Assembly (NCBI RefSeq): GCF_004349245.1
Contig: NZ_SMLC01000079.1
Coordinates: 1-32,165, forward strand
DNA: 32,165 nucleotides
Source of the DNA: Actinomadura sp. 6K520
GTDB taxonomy: Bacteria > Actinomycetota > Actinomycetes > Streptosporangiales > Streptosporangiaceae
Direction of reading: 5' to 3'
The notes under the pieces are model-generated. The model did not search any database and was not told the origin of the DNA. It saw only the letters and a list, made by a program, of their open reading frames with translations. Shown here in pieces: positions 1 to 7,211 of the stretch (position 1 is the stretch's first letter; each line of letters opens with the position of its first letter). Position numbers and translations under genes: made by a program.

Positions 1-51
1 GTTGCGGGGCTGCTGCTGGCGGTGCGCAACGGTGGGAGGCGGGCGCGGTGA
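1..51 (+). CDS. C-terminal tail of an upstream gene (partial)
   Basis: Frame 1 is open from the window edge to TGA at 49-51 and encodes 16 residues, VAGLLLAVRNGGRRAR. The hydrophobic stretch followed by an Arg-rich end looks like the tail of a membrane protein, but this is too short to identify. The stop overlaps the GTG of the next gene (GTGA, 48-51), which suggests translational coupling. Confidence 0.35.
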   Translation, partial: VAGLLLAVRNGGRRAR

Positions 52-407
52 GCCGGGGGCCGCGGATGACGATGCAGACCCAGATGGTGCTGCGCCAGGC
101 GCTGCTGGAGCCGGGCCGCGAGTGGTACGGGCTGGAGATGGTGCAGGCGACCGAACTGCCCACCGGGACGGTGTACCCGATCATCACCCGGCTGGAGCAG
201 GCCGGGTGGATCAGCTCCCGCTGGGAGGACCCCGACGAGCAGCGCGACGCCGACGCCCTCGGCCGTCCCCGTCGCCGCTACTACCAGCTCACCCAGGACG
301 GTGCCGAGAACGCCCGGCTCGCCCTGGCCAAGGCCCACGCCAGCCGTGCCACCGCCCCCAAGCCCTGGGACGCCCTGCGTCCGCACGCCCCCGGAGCCAG
401 CTCATGA
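48..407 (+). CDS. PadR-family transcriptional regulator
   Basis: The 119-residue product carries a winged-helix domain typical of PadR repressors: a helix around 'YGLEMVQATELPTGTVYPIITRLEQAGW' (about residues 27-54), then an Arg-rich wing ending in 'RRRYYQLTQDG'. Length fits the short PadR class with little C-terminal dimerisation helix. The GTG start overlaps the previous stop; ATG at 66 or 72 are alternatives that match the usual family N-terminus (MTMQTQMVLR) better. Its stop overlaps the next gene's ATG (ATGA, 404-407), so both genes are probably co-translated and the regulator may control its own operon. Ligand and targets cannot be told. Confidence 0.85.
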   Translation: MSRGPRMTMQTQMVLRQALLEPGREWYGLEMVQATELPTGTVYPIITRLEQAGWISSRWEDPDEQRDADALGRPRRRYYQLTQDGAENARLALAKAHASRATAPKPWDALRPHAPGASS

Positions 408-1219
408 CCCGTCCCGCATCCCCCGCTCACCTCGGCTACGGCTCCTGCCCGTCGTGCGGTCATCCGGACCGTTTCCGCGACCAGCTCTGCGTCGCCTGCG
501 GGACCGACCTGGACGAGGCACGCGCCCAACGCGACGCGCTGCAGGCCGCGTACACCTACCTCGCCACCCACGTGTGCCCCGCCGCGATCGCCACGCACCA
601 CGCAGCACGCGCTGCGGATGCGGTGGATGCGGCGGATGCGGCGGCGCGCGCTGCGGACGCGGCGGACGCGTTGGGCGCGTCGGAGGATGCGGCGGGCGTG
701 GTGGGCGCGTCGAGTTACGCGGCGGACGCGGTGCGGGCGGCGGCGGACGCGGTGGACGCGGTGCGGGCGGCGGTGCACGCGGACGCGGCGGGCGTGGTGT
801 ACGCGGCGGACGCGGCGGACGCGGTGGACGCGGTGCGGGCGGCGGTGCACGCGGACGCGGCGGACGTGGTGTACGCGGCGGGCGCGGCGGGCGCGGTGCG
901 GACGGCGGCAGATGCGGCGGTGCAGGCTCTGCTAGAGGCCGAGCGGATCTTAAGCGCGCTGGCTGGCGACCGGCCACAGCTTGGCGCGAGGACCGGTGCG
1001 GCGCGGCCACCGGGAGCGGTGACGCGGCGGCTGCTGGCCGCTGGATGCACGCTGCTGCCCGCCGGCGACCGGGCCCGCTACAGCGAGGAATGGCTGAGCC
1101 TGCTCACTGAGCTGCCCACCCGCCGGGCGCGGGCCGCGCACGTACGGTCCATCCTGTACGGCACACCCCGCCAAGCCTGGACACTGCGCCGCCCCCTCAA
1201 ACACACCCCACCCGCATGA
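404..1219 (+). CDS. zinc-ribbon protein with long Ala/Asp/Val repeat region
   Basis: 271 residues in three parts. Residues about 14-34 form a C-x2-C-x11-C-x2-C zinc ribbon (CPSC ... CVAC). Residues about 65-180 are low complexity, almost only Ala, Asp, Val, Arg and Gly in an 'AADAVDAV' style, probably a long helix or coiled coil; part of it is two nearly identical 24-residue units coded by a 72-bp tandem repeat. The last 70 residues return to ordinary sequence, ending in a 'RYSEEWLSLLTELPTRRARAAHVRSI' type helix resembling C-terminal segments of actinobacterial hypothetical proteins. Start is fixed by the ATGA overlap with the PadR gene. Function unknown; the coupling suggests the PadR protein regulates it or works with it. 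Confidence 0.75.
   Translation: MTRPASPAHLGYGSCPSCGHPDRFRDQLCVACGTDLDEARAQRDALQAAYTYLATHVCPAAIATHHAARAADAVDAADAAARAADAADALGASEDAAGVVGASSYAADAVRAAADAVDAVRAAVHADAAGVVYAADAADAVDAVRAAVHADAADVVYAAGAAGAVRTAADAAVQALLEAERILSALAGDRPQLGARTGAARPPGAVTRRLLAAGCTLLPAGDRARYSEEWLSLLTELPTRRARAAHVRSILYGTPRQAWTLRRPLKHTPPA
740..883 (+). repeat. 72-bp tandem direct repeat, two copies, within a coding region
   Basis: Positions 740-811 and 812-883 match at 70 of 72 bases (differences at 792/864 and 810/882). The unit is a multiple of three, so the reading frame is kept and copy number can vary without breaking the zinc-ribbon/Ala-rich protein. Flanking DNA from about 600 to 920 is a looser array of GCGGACGCG-like words. 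Confidence 0.9.
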
Positions 1220-1275
1220 CTCACGCCTCATCGAGAAATCTGGGCCGGAGCGAGAACGGGCGCGAGGAGCGAGGA

Positions 1276-1313
1276 CGACCGGCACCCTGCTGAATTTGAC
1301 TGTGTCGTATTCA
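1276..1313 (-). repeat. composite repeat copy 3 (38 bp)
   Basis: Aligned without gaps to copies at 1524 and 2615. Shared skeleton on the + strand: GACCGG, CCTG, then GTGTCGTATTC at the right end. The central TCGTATTC half-site is degenerate here. It matches copy 2 at 28 of 38 positions. It lies at the left end of the leftward gene block. Confidence 0.65.
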
Positions 1314-1523
1314 GCTTGTGAACCCATCTCCTTCGGGGCGCGGAGGAGCGGTCTCCGGCAGGTTCCCGATACCGAGGTTCCTGTCGGGCTGCCTGGAGGA
1401 GTCCAGTTCTGACGCAGAGGTAGCCATGATCGGAGATGTCTGCGGCCCTGCGTGCATGACCACTCAGGGACTCAGCGGCGATTCTCACAGGTTCGTCTGC
1501 GATGAGCTGGACTTCGACACAGA

Positions 1524-1561
1524 GGACCGGTGCCCTGTCGTATTCAACCGTGTCGTATTCG
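1524..1561 (-). repeat. composite repeat copy 2 (38 bp)
   Basis: Reads GGACCGG, then CCTGTCGTATTC, a 4-nt spacer and GTGTCGTATTCG. The two TGTCGTATTC half-sites are direct repeats with a 15-bp period. It matches copy 1 (2615-2652) at 31 of 38 positions. It lies about 80 bp beyond the 3' end of the ankyrin gene. Confidence 0.8.
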
Positions 1562-1641
1562 GTCGGCGGGTCGGGTGTCGTCTTCTTTCCCGCGGCCGAC
1601 GGTGGATTGTGGCGTGTTGGTCGCGGTCGGGCGGGGCCTGG

Positions 1642-2574
1642 TTAGTGCCACCAGTCGCGGTCGGGAAGTTCGAGCCACATGTCGAATGGGCCGGTGATCG
1701 ACCGTGTGTCGGTCGGTCGCAGCCCTGCATAGGCGAAGCAGAACGCCACGGCCTTGTGGAGGTAGAGGTAGGCGAGAAGGACCTCATCGGCCGTGTGGTT
1801 GGCACCGGCCCATCCTCCGGGATGCAGGTCCCACCCTTCCAAGACGCCGTCTCGGCCGATGCTTCCCTGGTTTCCGCTCTTGGGGTTGGCGTACATGGCG
1901 TAGCACACCGTTCCTGCCGAAAGGGCCTTGGTCATGCCGGGCATCGATGCCCCGTAGGCCCACGGTTGGACGATGACGCACCCACCCGGCACGTCGGTCG
2001 CACCGACGATGGACTTATCGGCGTCATCGAAGAGGCCGTCCTCCTCGTCCTGCGTCGGTGCTTGGACGATCGGGGCCTGCAGACGCCGGGCGGCCTCGGC
2101 CGCGGTGATGCCAGCGACACAGGCCAGGCTGGAACCGTCGTGATCGAGGTCGCCCAATGCCTGGATCAGGCGGGGGGCTTCTGCGGCCGCTGCAGCTTCG
2201 GCGGCCGAAAGTTCGGCGCGGGCCGGTGCGAACAGGTCCGGGTGCGGGCCGGCCAGGGAGAGCCGACCGGGAGACCAACCGGCCATCACGGGACGCCACG
2301 GGGCGGCACCGGCTTCGACCAGAGCGCGGGCGTTGTCGGGACGGTTCTCGAAAACGGCCCTCCACAGGGCGCTCTGGCCCAGGTGTTGGGCGTCCACGTC
2401 CCTGACGTGCCTGGCCAGCTCCGCGACAACCTCCTGCGTGCCGCTCTCCGCGGCGAAATCCAACGGGCGCTGGTATCCGAATATGACGACGTCCGGATCG
2501 GCACCCGCTTCGAGACGTGCACGGACTTGCGCGAGGTCGTCCCAACGGACGTTCGCCCATTCATTAGTGTCCAT
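1642..2574 (-). CDS. ankyrin-repeat protein with conserved C-terminal domain
   Basis: 310 residues. Residues 1-110 hold about three ankyrin-like units (for example 'RARLEAGADPDVV', 'PLDFAAESGTQEVVAELARH', 'SALWRAVFENRPDNARALVEAGA'), a protein-binding fold. After an Ala-rich linker, residues about 145-310 form a compact domain with 'GGCVIVQPWAYGA', 'GTVCYAMYANPKSGNQ' and 'EGWDLHPGG', like actinobacterial domains of unknown function (DUF6461-like; family name uncertain). No signal peptide or membrane segment, so it should be cytoplasmic. The ATG at 2574 has no strong ribosome site; composite repeat copy 1 ends 40 nt upstream. It is the second cargo-like gene beyond the recombinase operon. Function unknown. 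Confidence 0.75.
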   Translation of the reverse strand: MDTNEWANVRWDDLAQVRARLEAGADPDVVIFGYQRPLDFAAESGTQEVVAELARHVRDVDAQHLGQSALWRAVFENRPDNARALVEAGAAPWRPVMAGWSPGRLSLAGPHPDLFAPARAELSAAEAAAAAEAPRLIQALGDLDHDGSSLACVAGITAAEAARRLQAPIVQAPTQDEEDGLFDDADKSIVGATDVPGGCVIVQPWAYGASMPGMTKALSAGTVCYAMYANPKSGNQGSIGRDGVLEGWDLHPGGWAGANHTADEVLLAYLYLHKAVAFCFAYAGLRPTDTRSITGPFDMWLELPDRDWWH

Positions 2575-2614
2575 AGGCCGCCGATTGTGGCGCAGAGGTC
2601 CGACATCCTGCGCT

Positions 2615-2652
2615 GGACCGGCAGCCTGTCGTATTCGAGTGTGTCGTGTTCG
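2615..2652 (-). repeat. composite repeat copy 1 (38 bp)
   Basis: Begins with GGACCGG, continues CCTGTCGTATTC, 4-nt spacer, GTGTCGTGTTCG. It lies between the end of the hypothetical gene (stop at 2745) and the start of the ankyrin gene (2574). The rest of the 170-bp gap is GC-rich with no gene. In the leftward direction the repeat ends 40 nt before the ankyrin ATG, so it is either a promoter element or a boundary site. Confidence 0.8.
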
Positions 2653-2744
2653 GGTTGGCGTGCCGCGGGGCGTCGTCGCTGGGCGGTCGGCGGTGGGGTC
2701 CGCGTCGGTCGAAGCCGGGAACGCGGGCGCTGCGGGGGGTAGAG

Positions 2745-3257
2745 CTATTCCTCAGCGGGGTGTGAGGGGCGGCGCAGGCCTTTGCCGCACAGGTCAGTTT
2801 GTTTGAGCACGTGGAGCGGCAGGTAGGGCGCTGACCAGATCTGGAAGAGATAGACCTCTTGTGAACGCGGGTCGCATCCGTCGTATGCGGTGTCGCGGCC
2901 GCGAGCGTGTGCGCGGACCCGGTAAAGCCCTGGTCCTGCAGGAGTGAGTACCGGCAGGTCCGGCGGATCTTCCGTGAGACAGCGCACCATGAGTGCGCCT
3001 TCCTCCACCTGCATGCTGGCCTCGGCGACTTCCTCCCAGTCCGCATCGTCCAAGGGCGGCTCGTGGTCGTGGATCTCGATGTGCACCGCGACGTTGCCGT
3101 TGGCGATTCCGGTGTGCACGATGACCGCTTCACCGGTGGGAGAGATGAGCTGTCCGGCCTCCTCGGGCACGAAATCCTGGTGCTCCGGCTCCATGAGGAA
3201 GAACTGGTGGTAATCGATGCGGGTCCACGCCGGACCGTGGCGGGTGATCAAGGCCAT
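2745..3257 (-). CDS. conserved actinobacterial hypothetical protein
   Basis: 170 residues, acidic, no signal peptide or membrane segment. The C-terminal half has 'GPGLYRVRAHARGRDTAYDG', then 'EVYLFQIWSAP', a beta-rich pattern that I associate with unnamed Streptomyces-type proteins; no function can be assigned. The ATG at 3257 lies inside the end of the recombinase-like gene (10-bp overlap with its stop at 3248-3250), so it is the fourth gene of the leftward operon and is translationally coupled. Position suggests cargo or an accessory factor of the recombinase block. Confidence 0.7.
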   Translation of the reverse strand: MALITRHGPAWTRIDYHQFFLMEPEHQDFVPEEAGQLISPTGEAVIVHTGIANGNVAVHIEIHDHEPPLDDADWEEVAEASMQVEEGALMVRCLTEDPPDLPVLTPAGPGLYRVRAHARGRDTAYDGCDPRSQEVYLFQIWSAPYLPLHVLKQTDLCGKGLRRPSHPAEE

Positions 3258-4600
3258 CTAGCTGTCCCTTCGCGGGTGGTCGGGTAGCGGTTCCAGGTTC
3301 CGCCGGCGGCGGTGCGGTGCTTGGTGGCGGTGTTGTGGTGGTAGCCGAGTGCTTGGGCGACGACGGGCGCGGGGGCTTGGAGGACGAGCTGCTGGAAGGC
3401 GGCGGTGCGGGTCTGAGTGGTCGGTAGTCCGAGTGCGCGTAGCTGCTGCAGGAAGGCGCCCGGGGAGAGCGGTTGTCCGGCGCGGCCGCCGGGGAACAGC
3501 CAGTCGCTGTCGGGGTTGGCGGCGGTGTTCATGTTGGCGCGGTCGGCGACGAGTGTGGTGAGCATCGTGGCGAACGGTTCAGGCACCGGGGTGGGTGGGT
3601 CGCCGAGCCGAAGCGACACCCGTCCGTGGTGTTGGAGGACGTCCCGGATCGTCAGTCGGGCGAGCCGGCTGACGGGTTGGGCATAGAGCAGCACGAGGCA
3701 GGCAGCGACGCGGGTTCGCAGGAGGATGTCCTCGTCGGTGAGGAAGCGTCTCAGCAGGGCCAGGCGGCGGTCCTGGCTGATCGGAGCGCGGTCGTTGCGG
3801 GCGGGGGCGGGCAGTTGCAGGCGCGGCATGTGGCGGCCGTCCATCGCCCAGTTGAGGAAGGCGTCGAGTCGCTTGGGATCGCGGTGTCGGGCGTGCCAGA
3901 GGTCGACGTCGGTCTGGGTGGTCTGGTCGAGGCGGCGGCCGCGGTCGTCGAGCCAGGTGAGGAAGACCGCGGCGATGTTGAAGCGTCCGGCGGCGGTATT
4001 GCGTGAGCCGCTGGTGAGCGGTTCGCGCGCGGCCTTGGCGCGGAGTTTGGGGAAGAGTCGCCAGGTGGTGAACTGGCGGAGGAGTTGGGCGTGCTCGGGG
4101 TCGTCGATCTGGGTGAGCCGCTGTCGATACCAGCGTTCGAACAGCATGATCTGACGGTCGATCCTGGGGAGCGCGCCGGCGTCCATGAGCAGGTCGCGCA
4201 GGTGTGCGGCGGTGCGCCAGCTCTCCAGCTCGTGCAGGCCCTCGTGGGTGAGCGGGATCGTGCCGTCGGCCAGGCCGCGCAGATACTCCGGGACGCGCGG
4301 GTTGTTGCGGATCCAGACCAGGCCGCGGACGGGGTTGGGCATGGTGACCAGGTTGAGCCAGAGCCGGGTGAGCTTGGGGTGCGGGAGGCCGCTGCCGTCG
4401 TCGAGGAGCTCGCGGACGACCTCGTCGAGTTCGTGGCGGTCGTAGGTCCACTGGAGCGCGTGCTGGCGCTCCCATTCCAGGAAGGCGTCGTCGCTGGCGA
4501 GGGCTTGGGCGGAGGGCACTGCCAGCGACATGGCGAGCGCGTCCTCGTAGTCCAGGTCGCCGCCGGGCGCGGGCGGAGCCGGCGAGGGGGCGACGCTCAT
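3248..4600 (-). CDS. degenerate tyrosine-recombinase-like protein
   Basis: 450 residues. The N-terminal 250 residues are alpha-helical. Residues about 285-440 follow a tyrosine-recombinase catalytic domain in outline: 'RTRVAACLVLLYAQPVSRLARL' where the first catalytic Arg box should be, 'DWLFPGG', then 'TQTRTAAFQQLVLQAPAPVVAQALGYHHNT' where HxxR...GH is expected, ending 'GGTWNRYP'. The HxxR histidine is missing (Thr/Gln), GH is GY, and the catalytic Tyr is not in its usual place, so it is probably inactive on its own. Its ATG overlaps the stop of the HTH gene (ATGA). It may be an architectural partner of the active recombinase, as in multi-recombinase elements such as Tn554, where two recombinases and a small protein act together (analogy only). 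Confidence 0.7.
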   Translation of the reverse strand: MSVAPSPAPPAPGGDLDYEDALAMSLAVPSAQALASDDAFLEWERQHALQWTYDRHELDEVVRELLDDGSGLPHPKLTRLWLNLVTMPNPVRGLVWIRNNPRVPEYLRGLADGTIPLTHEGLHELESWRTAAHLRDLLMDAGALPRIDRQIMLFERWYRQRLTQIDDPEHAQLLRQFTTWRLFPKLRAKAAREPLTSGSRNTAAGRFNIAAVFLTWLDDRGRRLDQTTQTDVDLWHARHRDPKRLDAFLNWAMDGRHMPRLQLPAPARNDRAPISQDRRLALLRRFLTDEDILLRTRVAACLVLLYAQPVSRLARLTIRDVLQHHGRVSLRLGDPPTPVPEPFATMLTTLVADRANMNTAANPDSDWLFPGGRAGQPLSPGAFLQQLRALGLPTTQTRTAAFQQLVLQAPAPVVAQALGYHHNTATKHRTAAGGTWNRYPTTREGTARWP

Positions 4601-4926
4601 TTCTCGGGGCGGATCCGGGCTCGGGTGGGCCGCATGCCGGCCAGGTCGACGACCGGACCGCCGTCGCCGGTGGCGGTCTTGCGGACGACGTTCTCGGCGG
4701 TGGTGACGATCAGGTCGGCGGGGGTGAGGTCGAAGATGTCGCAGAGCGCGGCCAGCACCGGCAGCGACAGCCGCTCAGGGGTCCCGGTGACCAGGCGGTG
4801 GACCTGGGAGGACGACAGGTTGATACCGCGGTCGACCAGGTGCGGGATCAGGTCGTTGACGCGGAACATGCCGTGCTGGGCCATGATCTCGCGGAGCCGC
4901 CAGGTGTAGCCGACGTTGCGCTTCAT
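4597..4926 (-). CDS. small Cro/CI-type helix-turn-helix protein
   Basis: 109 residues. Residues 8-75 look like an XRE/HTH_26-type domain: 'WRLREIMAQHG', then 'NLSSSQVHRLVTG' as the recognition helix region, and 'LSLPVLAALCDIFDLTPADLI'. The C-terminal 30 residues are basic. ATG at 4926 overlaps the recombinase stop, and its own stop overlaps the next ATG, so it is the middle gene of a coupled trio. It could repress the operon through the three half-sites at 6093-6119, or act as a directionality factor; both are inference. Confidence 0.85.
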   Translation of the reverse strand: MKRNVGYTWRLREIMAQHGMFRVNDLIPHLVDRGINLSSSQVHRLVTGTPERLSLPVLAALCDIFDLTPADLIVTTAENVVRKTATGDGGPVVDLAGMRPTRARIRPEK

Positions 4927-6065
4927 CGCGTCCCTGCCTTTCCGGCCGCCCGGCCCGCCGAGGGAGCCAGGGCGGCGCTGATCGTCGCGTCCAAGGCGTT
5001 GCGCAGGGTGCGGACCCGGAAGTTCGAGGACACGCAGGTGTAGATCGACGTCGTTGACGCATGCTCGTGGCCGGCCTGCTGCTGGACGAAGAACGGGTCC
5101 CAGCCGTCTTCGATCAGGTGGGTGATGTAGGAGCGGCGCAGCGAGTGGAAGTCCAGGCCGCCGGTCAGGCCGAGGGCGTCGCGGTAGGTGGCGAAGCGGT
5201 GGTCGATCGGCGCGAGGCTGAGGCGGTCGGAACGCTCGGTCGGCCAGAGCGCGGGGCTGTCGTCGCGGCCGAGCAGGGGCCGAACGTGGTCGGTCCACTC
5301 GACCAGGACGTCCACCGCCCAGTCGAAGACGGTGAGCACGCTGCGCGGCTTGGGCGGTGAGCCCTTGAGCGCCTTGCCGTAGCGGATGTAGCAGACGCCG
5401 TGCTCGCCGAACTCGGCCGCGTGTGCGTTGCGGCCGAAGTCGGCGACGTCCAGCATCCGGACCTCATTGCGGCGCAGCCCGTAGGCGTAGGCGACCTTGA
5501 ACAGCGCGGCGTCGCGGAAGGCGGGCAGCCAGCCCTTGCGGCCGGCCCCGCGGATCCGGGCGACCTGCTCGTCGGCGTGGTCGAAGAACGCCTGCAGCTC
5601 GTCGCGGGTGAACGCGCGGCGGGTCGGGTCTCCCTCGGCGTCCTGGACGTGGACGGCGGCGTTCCACTCGTGCACCACCTGGACCGGGTGGGTGCCGAAG
5701 TGCAGCTCGCACTCGGCGGGCCAGCCGTAGGCCGGATCGGTGATGTAGGAGCAGAACAGCTTCACCGCGAGCTGGTAGCTGCGCAGCGTCGAGGCGCGCA
5801 GGTTCCGGACGGCGCGCAGGTCGGTCATCCAGTCGTCGACCATCTGCGGTGTCCAGTCCCACGGGAACGCGTCGGCGTGCTCGGTGAACGCGCGGACCAT
5901 CCGTTGCCGCGACTCGACGGTGGAGAACGCCAGGCGGCGCGCGAGCTGCTGATTGCGCCAGCCGTCGAGCATCCCGGCGAAGGCTTGCTCGTCGGGTCGC
6001 AGCAGCGCGATCCCGTCGACCAGGTGCAGCTTGGCCGAGCCCGGCGCAAGTCCGTCAGCGCCCAC
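4923..6065 (-). CDS. tyrosine recombinase / integrase, catalytically complete
   Basis: 380 residues with a SAM-like N-terminal domain (residues 30-125) and a catalytic domain (150-355). The catalytic set is complete: R198 in 'YGLRRNE', a Lys in 'GKALKGSPPK' (about 231-239), H307 and R310 in 'FHSLRRS', H333 in 'AGHEH', and Y342 in 'STTSIYT'. The enzyme should break and rejoin DNA at specific sites through a 3'-phosphotyrosine. I chose GTG at 6065 because GGGAGGGG lies just upstream; a longer frame reaches 6134 but would run through the palindromic operator. First gene of the leftward operon, ATGA-coupled to the HTH gene. Confidence 0.9.
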   Translation of the reverse strand: MGADGLAPGSAKLHLVDGIALLRPDEQAFAGMLDGWRNQQLARRLAFSTVESRQRMVRAFTEHADAFPWDWTPQMVDDWMTDLRAVRNLRASTLRSYQLAVKLFCSYITDPAYGWPAECELHFGTHPVQVVHEWNAAVHVQDAEGDPTRRAFTRDELQAFFDHADEQVARIRGAGRKGWLPAFRDAALFKVAYAYGLRRNEVRMLDVADFGRNAHAAEFGEHGVCYIRYGKALKGSPPKPRSVLTVFDWAVDVLVEWTDHVRPLLGRDDSPALWPTERSDRLSLAPIDHRFATYRDALGLTGGLDFHSLRRSYITHLIEDGWDPFFVQQQAGHEHASTTSIYTCVSSNFRVRTLRNALDATISAALAPSAGRAAGKAGTR

Positions 6066-6092
6066 GGCACCCCTCCCGACGCCATCCCGTTG

Positions 6093-6119
6093 GATGCGAA
6101 AAAATCGCATCTGATGCGA
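6093..6119. promoter_or_regulatory. triple half-site operator upstream of the recombinase operon
   Basis: Three GATGCGA half-sites: GATGCGA (6093-6099), AAAAA, TCGCATC (6105-6111), T, GATGCGA (6113-6119). The right two form a perfect 15-bp palindrome with a 1-bp centre; the left two form a palindrome with a 5-bp A-tract. It lies 28 bp upstream of the GTG start, in promoter position. The likely ligand is the operon's own HTH protein. Confidence 0.7.
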
Positions 6120-6207
6120 ACGGTAGTGAAGCACCCTGGCCAGGCGCGTGGGGCGGGTTTGGTGAACTCGATCAGCCGCGTACCCGCGGTTCCGCAGGCC
6201 CTACTAG

Positions 6208-7209
6208 ATGATTGATTCCAAGGGATCGTCTGCGGACATGAAGCGAGGGTGTCCAAGATCGTTGTGTGACGAACAACCTGAACACCCTCGCGACCGCACT
6301 CTATGTGAAGATCGACGACTGGCTGAAGGCGTTCCCGGAGTTGGTGCCGTGGCGTCCCCGGGTGGGGATCGCACCCAAGCTCGGCGACGCCGAACTGGTG
6401 ACGCTGGCGGTGATGTCGGTGCTGCTGGGCTTCACCTCCGAGCGGCGGTGGCTGCGTCATGCGCGCAGCGAGTTGTCGGGGATGTTCCCCTACCTGCCCG
6501 GGCAGCCGGGGTACAACAAGCGGCTGCGTGCCGCTTCGGGCCTGGTCGTACACATAATCCAGGTGCTGGGCCGGGACACCTCGCTGTGGAGTGATGATGT
6601 GTGGGTGGTCGATTCGACACCGGTGGAGTGCGGCCGGTCCCGGGAGACCGCGCGCCGTTCGCAACTGGCCGGCTGGGCCGAGTACGGATACTGCGCCTCG
6701 CATTCGAGGTTCTTCTGGGGGCTGCGGCTGCACCTGCTGTGCACGCTGGGCGGCCTGCCGGTCGCGTTCGCGTTGACCGGGGCCAAGGCCGACGAGCGCA
6801 CCACCTTGCTGGACATGCTGGACACCGATCCCGATCTGGCCGCCCGCCACCCCGGGCAGACGATCATCGGTGACCGCCATTACTACGGCCGCGCATTCGA
6901 GCACGCCCTGGCCGAGGGCGACCTGCGCCTGCTGCGCCCAGCCCGCAAAGGCGAACCGCCACGGACGGCGACCCAGCTGTTCAAGCCGCTGCGACAGACC
7001 ATCGAGTCGATCAACCAGACCTTCAAAGGCCAGTTGGACCTGGAACGACACGGCGGCCGGACCGAAGCCGGCGTCATCGTCCGGGTGGCCAGCCGGGTTC
7101 TGGCCCTCACCGCGGCGATCTGGCACAACGACACCACCGGCCAGCCGGTCGCCCGCTCCCTGACCGCCTACGATCACTGACCGCAACAACAGCCCTTGGA
7201 ATCAATCAT
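6208..7209 (+). mobile_element. IS982-family insertion sequence, intact
   Basis: The ends are perfect 17-bp inverted repeats: ATGATTGATTCCAAGGG at 6208-6224 and its complement at 7193-7209. Both are flanked by CTAG (6204-6207, 7210-7213). Because CTAG is its own complement it may be a target duplication or part of a 21-bp inverted repeat. The element is 1,002 bp and has one transposase gene. It sits upstream of the recombinase operon and abuts an 18-bp palindrome, so it separates the operon from its original upstream DNA. Confidence 0.9.
6266..7180 (+). CDS. IS982-family transposase
   Basis: 304 residues, full length for the family. The DDE-type residues visible are D116 in 'VVDSTPVE', D203 in 'IGDRHYYG' and a Glu in 'ETIESINQ/DLERHGG' surroundings (E247 or E260). 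The N-terminus 'NNLNTLATALYVKIDDWL' is typical of actinobacterial IS982 transposases. The GTG start is at 6266; no frameshift or internal stop is present, so the element may be active. It reads opposite to the recombinase operon. Confidence 0.93.
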   Translation: MTNNLNTLATALYVKIDDWLKAFPELVPWRPRVGIAPKLGDAELVTLAVMSVLLGFTSERRWLRHARSELSGMFPYLPGQPGYNKRLRAASGLVVHIIQVLGRDTSLWSDDVWVVDSTPVECGRSRETARRSQLAGWAEYGYCASHSRFFWGLRLHLLCTLGGLPVAFALTGAKADERTTLLDMLDTDPDLAARHPGQTIIGDRHYYGRAFEHALAEGDLRLLRPARKGEPPRTATQLFKPLRQTIESINQTFKGQLDLERHGGRTEAGVIVRVASRVLALTAAIWHNDTTGQPVARSLTAYDH

Positions 7210-7211
7210 CT

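Larger units (their letters stand above)
1220..1641. other. 422-bp stretch without a confident gene; holds two composite repeats
   Basis: This is the gap between two converging genes. It contains composite repeats at 1276-1313 and 1524-1561 and a possible stem (GTCGGC at 1562-1567 with GCCGAC at 1595-1600, plus GGG/CCC) that could end leftward transcription of the ankyrin gene. A leftward 86-codon frame (GTG at 1488, stop at 1228) begins 35 nt after the 1524 repeat, but it has no clear ribosome site and no recognisable protein, so I do not call it a gene. Confidence 0.5.

Noticed and set aside
600..920. Repeated GCGGACGCG words resembling a CRISPR or satellite array
   Set aside because: The repeats have no unique spacers and stay in one reading frame coding an Ala/Asp-rich protein segment.
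1276..2652. Calling the array a true integron
   Set aside because: The recombinase lacks an integron-integrase-specific insert that I can recognise, repeats are direct half-sites rather than folded attC sites, and no divergent attI arrangement is present.
1318..2742. Long + strand open frame opposite the ankyrin gene
   Set aside because: It has no recognisable domain, whereas the - strand frame has ankyrin units and a conserved C-terminal domain.
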